Part shown: positions 9,835 through 19,619 of the stretch, one piece after another
Numbering within the stretch: position 1 is the stretch's first letter
Layout of the letters: each line of letters starts with the position of its first letter
Assembly (NCBI GenBank): GCA_020796225.1
Contig: CM036774.1
Span: 24,376,464 to 24,440,463 of the forward strand
Reading direction: 5' to 3'
Length of the DNA stretch: 64,000 bases
DNA from: Arion vulgaris
Taxonomy: Eukaryota; Mollusca; Gastropoda; Stylommatophora; Arionidae
The notes under the pieces: generated by a model
The model's database searches: none
Seen by the model: only the letters and a program-made list of their open reading frames with translations
What the model was told of the DNA's origin: nothing
Program-made: the position numbers and the translations under genes

Positions 9835-10215
9835 GGCTTCTGTAGCGTCTCTTTGAGAATAAATGTCTTCGAAAATTATTAAAAGTAAAATGGAGTGATT
9901 ACGTTTCTAACAACACAGTGAGAGATATAATATTTGATACGGGTTGTTGGTGTGTTCTAAGGAAACGAAGATGGAAATATTTAGGTCATGTTCTTAAATC
10001 AGACGAACAGAGACTAAATCGACAAGTCCTTATGTGGTCACCAGTTGGGAAAAGAAAACGTGGAAGACCAAAGACCACTCTTCGAAGAACCATCCAACAA
10101 GAAAGTAAACTATTGGGATGCAAAACCATTCAAAAATCTCCAACTGCTAACAAAGAACCCCATCACATGGAGATCTAAAACCTCTGTTCTATGTGCCGCC
10201 TTTGGCACGGAAGGA
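9835..10215 (+). mobile_element. LINE-G C-terminal fragment
   Basis: The ORF at 9918-10178 reads LRKRRWKYLGHVLKSDEQRL, then NRQVLMWSPVGKRKRGRPKT and TLRRTIQQE. The upstream frame adds NKCLRKLLKVKWSDYVSN. This K-R-R-W-x-x-x-G-H and G-K-R-x-R-G-R-P pattern is typical of the C-terminal end of many animal LINEs. Compare 14800-14965, 18060-18640 and 62940-63202. It is 5'-truncated; the ATG at 9918 is internal and not a real start. Confidence 0.8.
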
Positions 10216-10220
10216 ACAAC

Positions 10221-10628
10221 CTAGTTAACTGTAGCGTAGAGGTTAGGTACGTGTCTCTCGTCCCAAAAGTACCAGGTTCACTCCCTCGTACAGCCATCTG
10301 AATATCTTTCCAGAAATCCGAGATCACAGTGTAGGTGAGATCGAGTTCCTAGTCCTATCGGAGACGGACGATAAAACGCGGGTCCGTGTTCAATTTGAAC
10401 CCTTGGCAGTTCAAAGTCGAGAAGAGCAAAATGGAAAGCCGCTGCCCGTGCAAAATTCATTAGAAAAGATTTAAAATAAAATTCATACAAAAATATCTTC
10501 AAAATTACATCGGGGACCTCGCCGGTGCTACAGAGTTCGTGCACTGTCCCTGAGATCTTCCTATGTAAGAAAGAGATCGGAGCACACATGGTTACTTATC
10601 GAAGTGCAATGATGATGGTCCTATCAAT
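10221..10628 (+). mobile_element. SINE-B copy (about 400 bp, tRNA-like head)
   Basis: Head: tgtagcgtagaggttaggta (A-box-like) and accaggttcactccctcg (B-box-like). Body blocks shared with 16851-17275 and 51797-52190: cagtgtaggtgagatcgag, tcctatcggagacggacgat, gaagagcaaaatggaaagcc, tacatcggggacc, gtaagaaagagatcggagc. The 3' end is tcctatcaatcaatcaat, a (TCAA)n tail. The ORF on the minus strand (10278-10589) is only the complement of this element. Confidence 0.85.
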
Positions 10629-10659
10629 CAATCAATATTTGCAAACGAGCGAAGACTGA

Positions 10660-11040
10660 CTGAACCGATGGGCTATGGGGACGACTGGTCGGGACATGTA
10701 TGCAGAGATGAATAGACCAAACCCCAAGGACAATATAAATCTGCTACAACGAAAAAATCAAAGCACTATCTTTCAGTTAAGAACAGGACATGTTGGACTG
10801 AATTATCACCTAAACAGAATAAACCCCACACACCCACCACACTGTAGAAAGTGCAGTCATTCATGTGAGACAGTACAGCATATCTTGCTTGAATGTCCTG
10901 GACTACATAAAGCTAGACAAGAACTCCTCCCACCACACCCATCTATTCATATTACCCTTTACACTAGTCTTTCACAATTACAGAACAAATGCCGATTCTA
11001 CAATTTAACATTAGCTGCTCAAGAGTGAAAACTCTCATCC
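10660..11040 (+). mobile_element. R1/jockey-type LINE, zinc-knuckle C-terminal fragment
   Basis: The ORF at 10675-11028 reads FQLRTGHVGLNYHLNRI, then CRKCSHSCETVQHILLECPG and LHKARQELL. The C-x2-C then H-x4-C arrangement inside E-T-x-x-H-x-L-L-x-C-P is the cysteine/histidine motif found after the RNase H or RT domain of I/R1/jockey-type LINEs. The frame is intact for 117 codons and ends at a stop at 11026, which is probably the natural end of the retrotransposon ORF. The rest of the element is missing and the ATG is not the real start. Confidence 0.75.
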
Positions 11041-11089
11041 CTGGTTAGAAGAAGAAATGATCAAACAAGTCCAGGGTGCAAGTAGAGTA

Positions 11090-12343
11090 ATACATTAACG
11101 ACAACTAGACATTAACGACAACTAGCATTAAGACAACTAGACATAGACAACTGACATTAATGACAACTAGACATTAATGACAACTAGACATTAATGACAA
11201 CTAGACATTAATGACAACTAGACATTAATGACAACTAGACATTAATGACAACTAGACATTAATGACAACTAGCATTAATGACAACTAGACATTAATGACA
11301 ACTAGACATTAATGACAACTAGACATTAATGACAACTAGACATTAATGACAACTAGACATTAATGACAACTAGACATTAATGACAACTAGACATTAATGA
11401 CAACTGAGACATTAATGACAACTAGACATTAACTGACAACTGGACATTAACTGACAACTAGACATTAATGACAACTAGACATTAATGACAACTGATGACA
11501 CTAACTGACAACTAGACATTAATGACAACTAGACATTAATGACAACTAGACTAGAGCGCGAACTAGGCATTAATGACAACTAGGCACTGTCAAGACCAAC
11601 GACAGGCAGTTGAAAGCAACATTACGAACTGACCATTAACGACAACTAGACATTAACGACAACTAGACATTAATGACAACTAGACATTAATGACAACTAG
11701 ACATTAATGACAACTAGACATTAATGACAACTAGTCATTAATGACAACTAGACATTAATGACAACTAGACATTAATGACAACTAGACATTAATGACAACT
11801 AGACATTAATGACAACTAGACATTAATGACAACTAGACATTAATGACAACTAGACATTAATGACAACTAGACATTAATGACAACTAGACATTAATGACAA
11901 CTAGACATTAATGACAACTAGACATTAATGACAACTAGACATTAATGACAACTAGACATTAATGACAACTGAACATTAATGACAACTAGACATTAATGAC
12001 AACTGAGACATTAATGACAACTAGACATTAATGACAACTGGGACATTAATGACAACTGAGCATTATGACAACTGGACATTAATGACAACTGGACATTAAT
12101 GAAAAGCTGAGACATTAATGACAACTAGACATTAATGACAACTGGGCATTAATGACAACTGACATTAATGACAACTAGACATTAATGACAACTGACATTA
12201 ATGACAACTGAGACATTAATGACAACTGACATTAATGACAACTAGACTATGACAACTAGACATTAATGACACTAGACTTAATGGTAACTAGACATTAATG
12301 ACAACTAGACATTAATGACAACTAGACATTAATGACAACTAGA
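11090..12343. repeat. 17-bp minisatellite, about 70 copies (1.25 kb)
   Basis: Unit acattaatgacaactag, head to tail. Early copies read acattaacgacaacta. Many copies have one-base changes or indels (ctgagac, ctgggac). An irregular patch at about 11540-11640 contains a piece similar to SINE-H (ccaacgacaggcagttgaaa). The array is bounded on the left by an R1-like LINE end and on the right by SINE-H. It contains stops in every frame. Confidence 0.95.
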
Positions 12344-12450
12344 CGTGAGAGCGTCTGTAGCTTATGCGCTAGTGAGCTCGATCACAACCCAAGCGTTCCT
12401 GGTTCAAACTCAACGACAGGCAGTTTGAAAGCAAATTCGTGTCGGTGGGA
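12344..12450 (+). mobile_element. SINE-H head (tRNA-like)
   Basis: tctgtagcttatgcgctagtg resembles an A box and cctggttcaaactc a B box. The same block is present on the minus strand at 56943-57050. The tail part ggcagtttgaaagcaaattc also appears inside the neighbouring 17-bp array. Confidence 0.65.
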
Positions 12451-12454
12451 TTAT

Positions 12455-12885
12455 TCATCATCATCAGGTGCCGTGCCGGCTGGCGTAGGCGATCATGGAT
12501 CTCCACAAATCTCTGTCGTTGGTGTTTGCTATCAACTCAGATGTTGACGCTCTACCCTACCATGAAGTCAGGCTATCCAAAATGTTCTCTCTCTGTCTTC
12601 CTCTGTCTCGTCTACCCTCAATTTTACCGGTTGTCCCAATGTGTTCTAAACCTCCCTCCTCATCACATGCCGGAAAAATGATGACTGCCTCTTTCTTATA
12701 TTGATGATACGCATTCTCTGTGTCTTGATCTCATTCAACACCTCAACATTAGTTATTTTAACAGTCCATGGGATTCTCATCATTCTTCTATAAAACCACA
12801 TTTCTATGGCCCTCAGAGATTTTTCGATCTGTGTGTTCATTGTCCATGACTCGCATCCGTATGTCAGTATTGGTGTGATTGGTGG
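12455..12885 (-). mobile_element. LINE-B C-terminal region and 3' end
   Basis: On the minus strand, MNTQIEKSLRAIEMWFYRR, MMRIPWTVKITNVEVLNEI and RKRQSSFFRHVMRREV are encoded at 12646-12840. The 3' UTR follows and ends at the catcatcatcagg block near 12465 (a GAT/ATG-type tail on the minus strand). Upstream (12841-12885) tdTYGCESWT-like codons are partly readable. Related to 56430-56895. Non-functional, since only the C-terminal segment remains. Confidence 0.85.
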
Positions 12886-13045
12886 GATTATTACGAATGG
12901 TAAAAATAGGCATCACCGTTCAGAAAGCAATGGCAAACTACTGAACGTATAAGCGGTGCCTAGAAAAACAACGACTCCTTTACTGTGGTTGAAGGCTACG
13001 CCCTGTAAAGGATATGCCACGATTTTCATTTTCAGTCGTGAGAGC
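12885..13045 (+). mobile_element. Repeat I copy
   Basis: Blocks tcaccgttcagaaagcaatg, gcaaactactgaacgtataa and gtgcctagaaaaacaac are shared with 37865-37945 (plus) and 56325-56430 (minus). In the 37.8-kb copy a tRNA-like head lies upstream, so this is probably a SINE body. Confidence 0.65.
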
Positions 13046-13720
13046 AACGTGAGATTGCTGTCTGAAAAATACTCGTCTTCTTATCTAAGCGATAAGCAGC
13101 AAGAGAAATAAGGTTTGAGGTTCAAGTTCTGTGTTAATAAGCTTTTTTTCCGAAGGCCCTAAATGCTTGTTTCTTCTTTAACCCTTCGCCTCTAAGAATG
13201 TATCCCAGGTCACCAACCAAGGCCTTGAAAGCTTTCATAGGCTTGGACGTGGTTTGTATGGCTTTTTTTTACAGGGTTGAGTAGCTCCCACGATAAATCT
13301 CTGCTTTCGCCGTATATGGCATGTGGTAGGTAATAGTTTTTCTATTCTTTACCTCGAATTCAGGCCTCGGTAACCACACGGCGTCAGATTTGTATTGTCA
13401 GTCGTCTTTTACTCATTATCGGACAGGAGAGACGTATAGGCGCATTCACTGATATTCTCCCCGTCTATATTATCAGGGTCACCCCGTGGAGGTAGGGTAG
13501 GGTCTTGGTTAGTGCCAGTTCACTGATCCTGGTACTACGCTATATCCTTTCATTCTTGCGCCTGCGGCTTCACATACCTGCTTACTGTCTATTTATTTAC
13601 CATAATCATTGACTTCGATGCTTACCCTGGGGGTTCTCAAATCTACTTACTTCATAACGAGAGCACGCGGACTGACGTCAGAGATTTCAGGAAAGATAAA
13701 TCATAAAATATAAATTATCC
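13046..13720. other. Mostly unassigned, with traces of SINE-C and LINE-H
   Basis: Around 13320-13380 a minus-strand SINE-C head is recognisable (ggtaggtaatag, ctttacctcgaattcaggcc, cggtaaccacac). Around 13195-13245 a block resembles the complement of the LINE-H end (aaggccttgaaagc, compare 41545-41560). The remainder carries no signal. Confidence 0.4.
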
Positions 13721-13723
13721 AGA

Positions 13724-14388
13724 TAGGACAGTTTCAAGCAAAGAAATATATCCAGATACGACAACTTCAAGTAAAGAAAGATATCCAGAGAGGACAACTT
13801 CAAGCAAAGAAAGATATCCAGAGAGGACAACTTCAAGCAAAGAAAGATATCCAGAGAGGACAACTTCAAGCAAAGAAAGATGTCCAGAGAGGACAACTTC
13901 AAGCAAAGAAAGATATCCAGAGAGGACAACTTCAAGCAAAGAAAGATATCCAGAGAGGACAACTTCAAGCAAAGAAAGATATCCAGAGATGACAACTTCA
14001 AGCAAAGAAAGATATCCAGAGAGGACAACTTCAAGCAAAGAAAGATATCCAGAGAGGACCGTTTCAAGCAAAGAAAGATATCCAAAAAGACAACTTCAAA
14101 CAAAGAAAGATATCCAGAGAGGACCGTTTCAAGCAAAGAAAGATATCCAGATACGACAACTTCAAGTAAAGAAAGATATCCAGAGAGGACAGCTTCAAGC
14201 AAAGAAAGATATCCAGAGAGGACAACTTCAAGCAAAGAAAGATATCCAGAGAAGACAACTTCAAGCAAAGAAAGATATCCAGAGAAGACAACTTCAAGCA
14301 AAAAAAGATATCCAGAGAAGACAACTTCAAGCAAAAAAAGATATCCAGAAAAGACAACTTCAAGCAAAGAAAAGATTTAGATAAGACA
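13724..14388. repeat. 33-bp minisatellite, about 20 copies
   Basis: Unit gacaacttcaagcaaagaaa plus gatatccagagag. Thirty-three is a multiple of three, so frames on both strands stay open and give 11-residue periods (for example SKERYPERTTS on plus, SLLEVVLSGYL on minus; up to 226 codons). Variants include tacgacaac and accgtttc. One unit is 4 bp shorter near 14080. Confidence 0.95.
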
Positions 14389-14457
14389 AAAGTGGACACG
14401 TGATTTTCTGAAAAAAATAAACACGAAAAACCTTGATAATTTTGGTTCCATAAACAC

Positions 14458-14546
14458 GAACAAAGTGGACACGTATGGGTTACTGAGAACAAAGTGGACA
14501 CGTATGGGTTACTGAGAACAAAGTGGACACGTATGGGTTACTGAGA
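14458..14546. repeat. 29-bp tandem repeat, 3 copies
   Basis: gaacaaagtggacacgtatg followed by ggttactga, three times with no change. A related motif (aaagtggacacgtgattttc) lies just upstream at 14388. Confidence 0.9.
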
Positions 14547-14660
14547 TTTGATGATGATGTAATAGGAGCAATTTCGAACAATGTACATCATTGTCCGTGT
14601 ACACAGCGTGTTCTCAGACTGAGATAATTGACAGAATTGCAAACACAGACCTGTGGATCT

Positions 14661-14802
14661 TCTTTGAGTTCGTTCTTTACGACCAATTTTAATCCCTCTT
14701 TGTGATATGTTTGATCTTTGCCAAGAACGTGTATACGTTGCACATTGGTTTGGTAGGACCCTAAACGCATAGACTTCTACACGTTTAGGACATGTGCATC
14801 AA
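14661..14802 (-). mobile_element. SINE-C 3' part
   Basis: Minus-strand fragment with cgttctttacgaccaatttt, gatctttgccaagaacgtgt, acgttgcacattggtttggt and acgcatagacttctacacg. The head of the element is missing. Confidence 0.8.
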
Positions 14803-14965
14803 GAGACATGTGGATAAGAACGGGAAGTGAATCCATGATGGCCCAAATTAAGAGGAGAAAACGGTGATGGGTCGCGCATACTCTATGGAAAAAAAAATCA
14901 AACGTCACTATACAAGCACTTGAGTGGAACCAGCAAGGGAAAATGGATGTCTTAAACCAGCGTTT
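14803..14965 (+). mobile_element. LINE-G fragment
   Basis: The plus strand reads MAQIKRRKRWWVAHTLWKKK then NVTIQALEWNQQGK, the same motif pattern as LINE-G at 9918 and 18062 (K-R-R-W-x-x-H-T-L, Q-A-L-x-W, x-G-K). Truncated at both ends. Confidence 0.7.
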
Positions 14966-15050
14966 CCCAAACTAGCGTCAGCGAGGTTTTCACAGGGGTT
15001 CCTCAGGGGCTTGAAGAAATATGATCGTTGACATTTCAAACAGAAAAATC
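14966..15050. other. Possible terminal piece of a hAT-like element
   Basis: The block ccagcgtttcccaaactagc resembles the CAGxGTTTCCCAA termini seen in some hAT elements. No partner terminus or target duplication was found. Low support. Confidence 0.25.
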
Positions 15051-15120
15051 AATTTTAAAATATTATAGTTGGCTGTGGTTAAACCTGCGACATCTAATGG
15101 CAAAAATCAAAGATGGACGA
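15051..15120 (+). mobile_element. LINE-A-type 3' tail fragment
   Basis: ggttaaacctgcgacatcta, ggcaaaaatcaaagatggac and gaaagaaagatagaaagaag match the 3' end of the LINE-A copy at 25245-25315 and the piece at 18775-18855, including the (GAAA)n tail. Confidence 0.65.
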
Positions 15121-15142
15121 AAGAAAGATAGAAAGAAGAAAC

Positions 15143-15210
15143 CATGATTTTTCCGAAAATTTCTGTCTGGCCCCACCAACAAAAATGATCACGAGCCGCC
15201 ACTGGTTGAC
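15143..15210. mobile_element. hAT-type MITE terminus
   Basis: The block ctggccccaccaac followed by cacgagccgccactgg is the right end of the 153-bp MITE at 35105-35257. The other end is absent here. Confidence 0.6.
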
Positions 15211-15337
15211 ACCATATACTCCACAGGGATCGGGGAGGAATGATTATGTAGAATCTCTTGTGAGTATAACTAAATGGAAGTTTTCAGATCTTCATTTAGA
15301 CCCAGAAGAGCTTAGTTTGTAGTTATACTTCGAACCC

Positions 15338-15400
15338 ACGACCTTCGACTTACAAGGCAGAGGGATTAACCACATAGCCACAGAGACTCACAGAAGAGCT
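15338..15400 (-). mobile_element. SINE-F head (tRNA-like)
   Basis: On the minus strand: tctgtggctatgtggttaat (A-box-like) and ggtcgtgggttcgaag (B-box-like). Same head as the longer copies at 39365-39603 and 58515-58733. Confidence 0.7.
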
Positions 15401-15474
15401 TAGTGTGTAGTTCGATGGAAGAAAAATGTTGGATCTGTTTTGTTTATTTATGTGGGGCTAGGTAGGTTCACCCA

Positions 15475-15636
15475 GGGCGGCTCGTCATTAAGGGCCAGTG
15501 GGGTCCGGCCCCACAAAAAACGAAAGAGGGAATAACTTCCCGGAATAGACAAATAATAGTAAATGCTTCAAAAACAATGATTTTTCCGAAAATGTGTGTC
15601 TGGCCCAACCAAGAAAATTTACCAGGAGCCGACATT
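15475..15636. mobile_element. hAT-type MITE copy, degenerate
   Basis: Left end cagggcggctcgtcattaag and the inner block gggtccggccccac match the right end of the 35105-35257 MITE in reverse orientation; the right end (tgtctggcccaaccaag, accaggagccgac) matches the other terminus. The flanks ggttcacc and gattcagg agree at only five of eight positions, so a target duplication cannot be claimed. Confidence 0.65.
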
Positions 15637-15685
15637 CGATTCAGGCATGCATATTCTACGCATTTTGTGAAAAGATAGATTTAGT

Positions 15686-15998
15686 GAGATTTGTCAAGAG
15701 ATTTAGTCAAGAGATTTAGTCAAGAGATTTAGTCGAGATTTAGTCAAGAGATTTAGTCAAGAGATTTAGTCAAGAGATTTAGTCAAGAGATTTAGTCAAG
15801 AGATTTAGTCAAGAGATTTAGTCAAGAGATTTAGTCAAGAGATTTAGTCAAGAGATTTAGTCAAGAGATTTAGTCGAGATTTAGTCAAGAGATTTAGTCA
15901 AGAGATTAGTCAAGAGATTTGGTCAAGAGATTTGGTCAGAATTTGGTCAGGATTTGGTCAAGAGATTTAGTCAGAGATTTAGCAAGAGATTTAGTCAA
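15686..15998. repeat. 13-bp minisatellite, about 22 copies
   Basis: Unit gtcaagagattta with occasional losses (gtcgagattta). The last copies change to ggtcaagagatttg. Ends next to a SINE-B head. Confidence 0.95.
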
Positions 15999-16043
15999 GA
16001 GACGTACCTTTGGCACGAGAGGCGAGCTTCTGCGCCAGAGAAC
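15999..16043 (-). mobile_element. SINE-B head fragment
   Basis: gtacctttggcacgagaggc followed by gagcttctgcgcc resembles the complement of the SINE-B head (compare 16862-16885). Very short. Confidence 0.45.
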
Positions 16044-16055
16044 CTCCTCTCCCTA

Positions 16056-16685
16056 ACATCATCATCAAGGTGCATATCCTTTATAGGACGTTGCTTCCTT
16101 TGCAGTGCATCTGAAATTCACCCTGTCTCTTGGCAGTTCACCCACTTCGTCGATGGTCATATTCATGGTTTCTTTAATATCTTGTAGCCATCTTCTACTT
16201 GGTCTGCCTCTGTGTGCTGGGACCCTGCCCTCTAATTTTGTTCTCTCCAAGCCATCATGACGCTTGTTGTGACCAAAGTTTGTAATTCTTCTGTATAGTA
16301 TGTTGTTTATCAGCCAATTCTCATTTTAACATTTAGTTCTCTCAGGACATCAGTGTTCTTTCTTTTTCTGTCCATGGTATTCGTAGGATCTTTCTGTAGC
16401 ATTTAGTTTCGAAGGACTGGATTTTCGTTCTTAATTTTTGTGTAATAGTCCATGATTCACAACCATAAGTAGCCACTGGGAAAATGCATGTTCTTAGTAT
16501 TTTTAGTTTTACTATTTTGCTGGTGCTTTGCTACATGTTCTTCATTGTGTTTAACTTCTTGATTGATATTGCCAATCTTCTTGAGATTTCTTTAGAGCAG
16601 TTGCCGTTATTGTTGACTATTGAGCTCAGGTATTCGTACGAGTCCCCCCTCCTCCCACTCCCCAAAATCTGAACACACGCAGCGA
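16056..16685 (-). mobile_element. LINE-C C-terminal region and 3' end
   Basis: The minus strand encodes RTKLEGRVPAHRGRPSRRWL, QDIKETMNMTIDEVGEL and the tail motif SYKGYAP, all in the 3' 200 bp. Further upstream NWLINN, TFPxxTYGCES-like and RKILRIPW-like codons are broken. Tail: catcatcatcaagg on plus (a GAT-type tail on minus). Matches 28121-28535, 34370-34750 and 57053-57775. Non-functional: no RT domain and frame breaks. Confidence 0.8.
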
Positions 16686-16850
16686 GAAAGTATATCGGCT
16701 CGGAAGGATGAAAAGGTTAAAGGATCGGCGGCCGCTTTTGAAATCTGATGAAAGCTCAGATTATCTTAGACCGACTTAGACAAGACATTCCCAAAAATAA
16801 ATGGCAGCATTTATAAAGCCTCATAGAACATGGGAGGGAGGAGGAAGGGA

Positions 16851-17275
16851 TTCTGATGCGCAGAGGTTAGGTGCTCGTCTCTCGTGCCAAAGGAACCAGG
16901 TTCGCTCCTTCGTGGAGCCATCCGGATACTTTTCCAGAGATCTCTGATCACAGTGTAGGTGAGATCGAGTTTCTAGTCCTATCGGAGACGGACGATAAAC
17001 CGTGGGTCCCGTGTACAATTTGAACACGTAAAAGAACCATTGGAAGTTCAAAATCGAGAAGAGCAGGCTGGAAAGCCGCTGCCCGGGAAAAATTAATTAG
17101 AAATATAAAATTTAAAAAATTCCCTACAAAAACATCTTCATTTTCAAAATTACATCGGGGACCCTCGTCAGTGCTACGGAGTTTGTGCACTACCGCTGAG
17201 ATCTTCCTGTGTAAGAAAGAGATCGGAGCACATATGGTTACTTATCGAAGTGCAATGATGATGGTCCTATCAATA
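16851..17275 (+). mobile_element. SINE-B copy, full length
   Basis: Head gcgcagaggttaggtgctcg and B-box-like accaggttcgctccttcg; body as in the copy at 10221, with fewer indels; 3' end atggtcctatcaat. The two ORFs on the minus strand across it (16821-17190) are complement artefacts. Confidence 0.85.
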
Positions 17276-17660
17276 TAGCTAGCATCAGGACCGGTTTATT
17301 TAAAGACCAAAGCAAACACTGACAAAAGAATAAGACAAACAAATTACCAATTGTAAAATGAGATGCTTGAGGAAAGCAGTAAATAAAACAAGAAGAGACC
17401 ATATAAGAAATGAGGAAATTAGAAGAACAGTCGGAACAACACCTGCTTTTAGATTCATTGAAAAACAGAGACTCAAATGGTTTGGTCACTTGGTGAGAAT
17501 GAATCCGAATACACCAGTTGCAAGAGCGTACAACCTGAAATTTGAATAATTAAGAGGAAGGGGCAGACCAAGATAAAGATGGATTGATGGAGTTACAGAC
17601 ATCTTATACCTTCACAATACCACAGTATATCAAGCGGCCGAGTGGTGCGCTATCTCGGAA
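17276..17660 (+). mobile_element. LINE-A C-terminal fragment
   Basis: The plus strand from 17290 reads, over frame shifts, KRIRQT, EMRCLRKAVNKTRRDHIRNE then EIRRTVGTTPAFRFIEKQRL, KWFGHLVRMNPNTPVARAY. It is almost identical to the end of the long LINE-A copy at 24840-25160, which suggests recent common origin. 5'-truncated. Confidence 0.85.
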
Positions 17661-17837
17661 ACCGATCATCAGTTAAACCGTAGCCTCCGATAATAAACGA
17701 CCGGCGGACTCATGTAAAAATTCTAGGAAATAAGACCACAACCGTCACGTAACATCGCATTCCAGTGATGTATCAAGATGAATTCATTTAAAAAAAGAAC
17801 ACAACATGATAAACCAAGGTTGCGAAACACGTAAAAA
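17661..17837 (+). mobile_element. Repeat K copy
   Basis: Blocks aaaccgtagcctccgataat, gaccggcggactcatgtaaa, attctaggaaataagacca, catcgcattccagtg and attcatttaaaaaaag then caacatgataaaccaagg match 54455-54600 (minus) and 52200-52320 plus 52636-52710. The tail contains the first bases of the 66-bp unit that is amplified at 53393-54454. Confidence 0.75.
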
Positions 17838-17968
17838 CAAAGTACTATAGTTTTACAAAATACAGAAACAGTGACGATAAACAGCAACGTTTTGACCAAA
17901 AGGTCTTTATCAAGCAAACGATACAACAGGAGTTACTAATTTCACAGAACACTACAAATGGACGATTA
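17838..17968 (+). mobile_element. Repeat J copy
   Basis: gcaacgttttgaccaaaagg and tctttatcaagcaaacgata, then ttcacagaacactac. The same blocks occur at 29105-29257 (plus) and 30075-30190 (minus). Confidence 0.75.
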
Positions 17969-18059
17969 CATACGGAAACATTGAAACGTATCTAATGTAT
18001 TATATTATACAACAAGTTAAGTTTAACATTAATAATAATAATAATAATTCCTCTTGTAC

Positions 18060-18640
18060 CGTTATACGTTACATAGGACCTGCAAGTAATTTCTCCATAC
18101 CGCTCTATAGTGTGCAACTCGCTCAATCTCCTCCATGGAACTGAGACCGATATTTCCTGCCTCTCTCAGCAAAGTTCGTTTCAGGGTCTCTTTAGGTCGA
18201 CCTCTCTTTCTTGAACCCTTTGCATCCCACTTCAATGCCTGTTTTGATATTCGTTGATCATTTCTCCTCAAGGTGTGCCCAACATATCTCCATCTTCTCT
18301 TTCTTATAACAGTTGTCACTAGTGGTTGACCAGACATGTCTCTTGGTGTCATCACTTCTCCTGAATTCATTTCATTTTATATTCATTATTTTTCGCAGAC
18401 ATCTATTTTCAAAGCATTCAACTTGCTTTCTATATCTTTAGTCATTTTCCAACTCTCGCTAGCACATGTTAGGATTGATACAACATTTGAATTGAAAATT
18501 CGTAATTTAGTTTTAATACTATATAACTTGCAGTTCCATATTTTATTTAGACTTTTAAAAGCTGGTACTGCTTTGCCAATTTGTATCATAATTTCTTTTT
18601 TAACAATAAGGAATATCAATATTATGAATATTTTTCACCA
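18060..18640 (-). mobile_element. LINE-G C-terminal region, well preserved
   Basis: Minus-strand ORF 18062-18370 reads VIRKRRWRYVGHTLRRNDQR, ISKQALKWDAKGSRKRGRPK, ETLKRTLLREAGNIGLSSME and RVAHYRAVWRNYLQVLCNV. The upstream frame (18386-18619) adds KLRIFNSNVVSILTCASESW and KLNALKIDVCEK. A frameshift near 18375 separates them. Region V-x-x-x-L-x-x-x-S-E-S-W follows the RT domain in these elements. The end of the ORF is intact, but the polymerase and endonuclease are missing. A close copy lies at 62940-63202. Confidence 0.85.
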
Positions 18641-18774
18641 ATAAATAACCATGGACTCACAGAATTGAGTAAAATTGAAGAATAAAAGCATGCAGTGTTC
18701 TATCAAACATATACAAAAACGAACCCTTACTCAAAACTAGGTCAGGGTTTCCCCGGTCAGTTATGCGACCCAAT
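18641..18774. other. Unassigned sequence
   Basis: No recognisable motif. Confidence 0.3.
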
Positions 18775-18860
18775 ATTATAGTTGGCTGTGGTTAAACCTG
18801 CGACGTCTAATGGCAAAAAACAGAGATGGACGAAAGAACGAAAGAAGAAAGCACGCAGAC
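18775..18860 (+). mobile_element. LINE-A-type 3' tail fragment
   Basis: ggttaaacctgcgacgtcta then gaacgaaagaagaaagc; same tail as 15051-15120 and 25245-25315. Confidence 0.6.
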
Positions 18861-19144
18861 ATCAAATGCACGTACCGAGCTGATAAAATAATCTGAAACT
18901 AGGCTAAAACCAGGATGCAGTTACACCGTGCACCAACGCACACATTTTGTTGAGAGCCACCGTCTTAAACATCGATTAAGTATGTCAAGGACGCGAGTGG
19001 TAATACTGGCTACCACACAACGCATGCGTAGAGGTACTGGCTTCCTGGTTGGCAGGGAGATTGTTGCATGTTACAGTTTCCTAGAAAAATAATATTTAAC
19101 CTTTTCATCCTTGAATCGTATTGTCCTAGTTTTGATCTCTTTAA
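18861..19144. other. Unassigned sequence with an R1-like end trace
   Basis: The block acgcatgcgtagaggtactg then gcttcctggttgg at 19019-19050 is shared with 28031-28060 (tacgcatgcggtggaggtac, tggcttcctgtttgg), where it follows an R1-like RNase H copy. It may be the 3' UTR of that LINE family. Confidence 0.45.
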
Positions 19145-19402
19145 ATCTATAAAGTAAAGGAACCCTCGTGGTATATAGGTCCATAGAGTGTTAGGCCTGT
19201 ATTTTTCATTGACCGTCGGCACACGATGGGTGATGTGGTCAGCATCACGCCGGCCACCTTTACTTTCCCAGAGCATGTCTGGTACCTAGTTGAGGCTGGG
19301 TCGACCTGACAGCCGTCTGGGAAAATTTGCACGCGCATTGCGGGAGCTGAACCCAGACCACCAGCCTTGCGAAACGAGTTCACTAACAACTACGCTACAG
19401 CG
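19145..19402 (-). mobile_element. SINE-E copy with tRNA-like head
   Basis: The minus strand starts tgtagcgtagttgttagtga (A-box-like), then gggttcagctcccgc (B-box-like), then the body with gacggctgtcaggtcgaccc, agcctcaactaggtaccag, ggcgtgatgctgaccac and the terminal block cacgagggttcctttacttt. Three ORFs over it are periodic neither in codon use nor in context and are products of the SINE. Confidence 0.82.
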
Positions 19403-19439
19403 ACTCACTATATCTATAAGAAATAAGAAAATAAAAATG

Positions 19440-19615
19440 AGCACAAACACACCAAGTCGAGATTCGCTGACCACAATAGTCAACGCAGAAGTCGAAGCAG
19501 TAATAAATGACTACACATCGGAGGAAGATGCTGTTGTCTATACTGATGGTTCTGTTATTCGGCACAGTCAGAGTGTATAGGCTTTTACGGCTATAGTGCG
19601 TTTCAAATCTCGTGC
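19440..19615 (+). mobile_element. R1/jockey-type LINE, RNase H start fragment
   Basis: The ORF at 19290-19580 ends with EDAVVYTDGSVIRHSQSV, and the downstream frame gives AFTAIVRFKSR. TDGS is the first catalytic RNase H motif. Compare DVIIYTDGSVIGHVRSSWAF in the 47.4-48.9-kb copy. A stop follows at 19578. Fragment only. Confidence 0.75.
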
Positions 19616-19619
19616 TCAC

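Noticed and set aside
11090..12343. Many one-base indels in tandem arrays as biological variation
   Set aside because: Not used as evidence, since single-base losses inside arrays are also typical of long-read consensus errors; unit counts given here are approximate for that reason.
13687..14501. ORFs of 118-226 codons on both strands
   Set aside because: Products of the 33-bp minisatellite; the repeat unit is a multiple of three, which keeps frames open on both strands.
14966..15210. A complete second hAT element between the CAGCGTTTCCC block and the GCCGCCACTG end
   Set aside because: The two termini belong to different TIR types and a LINE-A tail lies between them.
16821..17190. Two minus ORFs across SINE-B
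   Set aside because: They are antisense readings of a SINE whose other copies do not conserve the frames.
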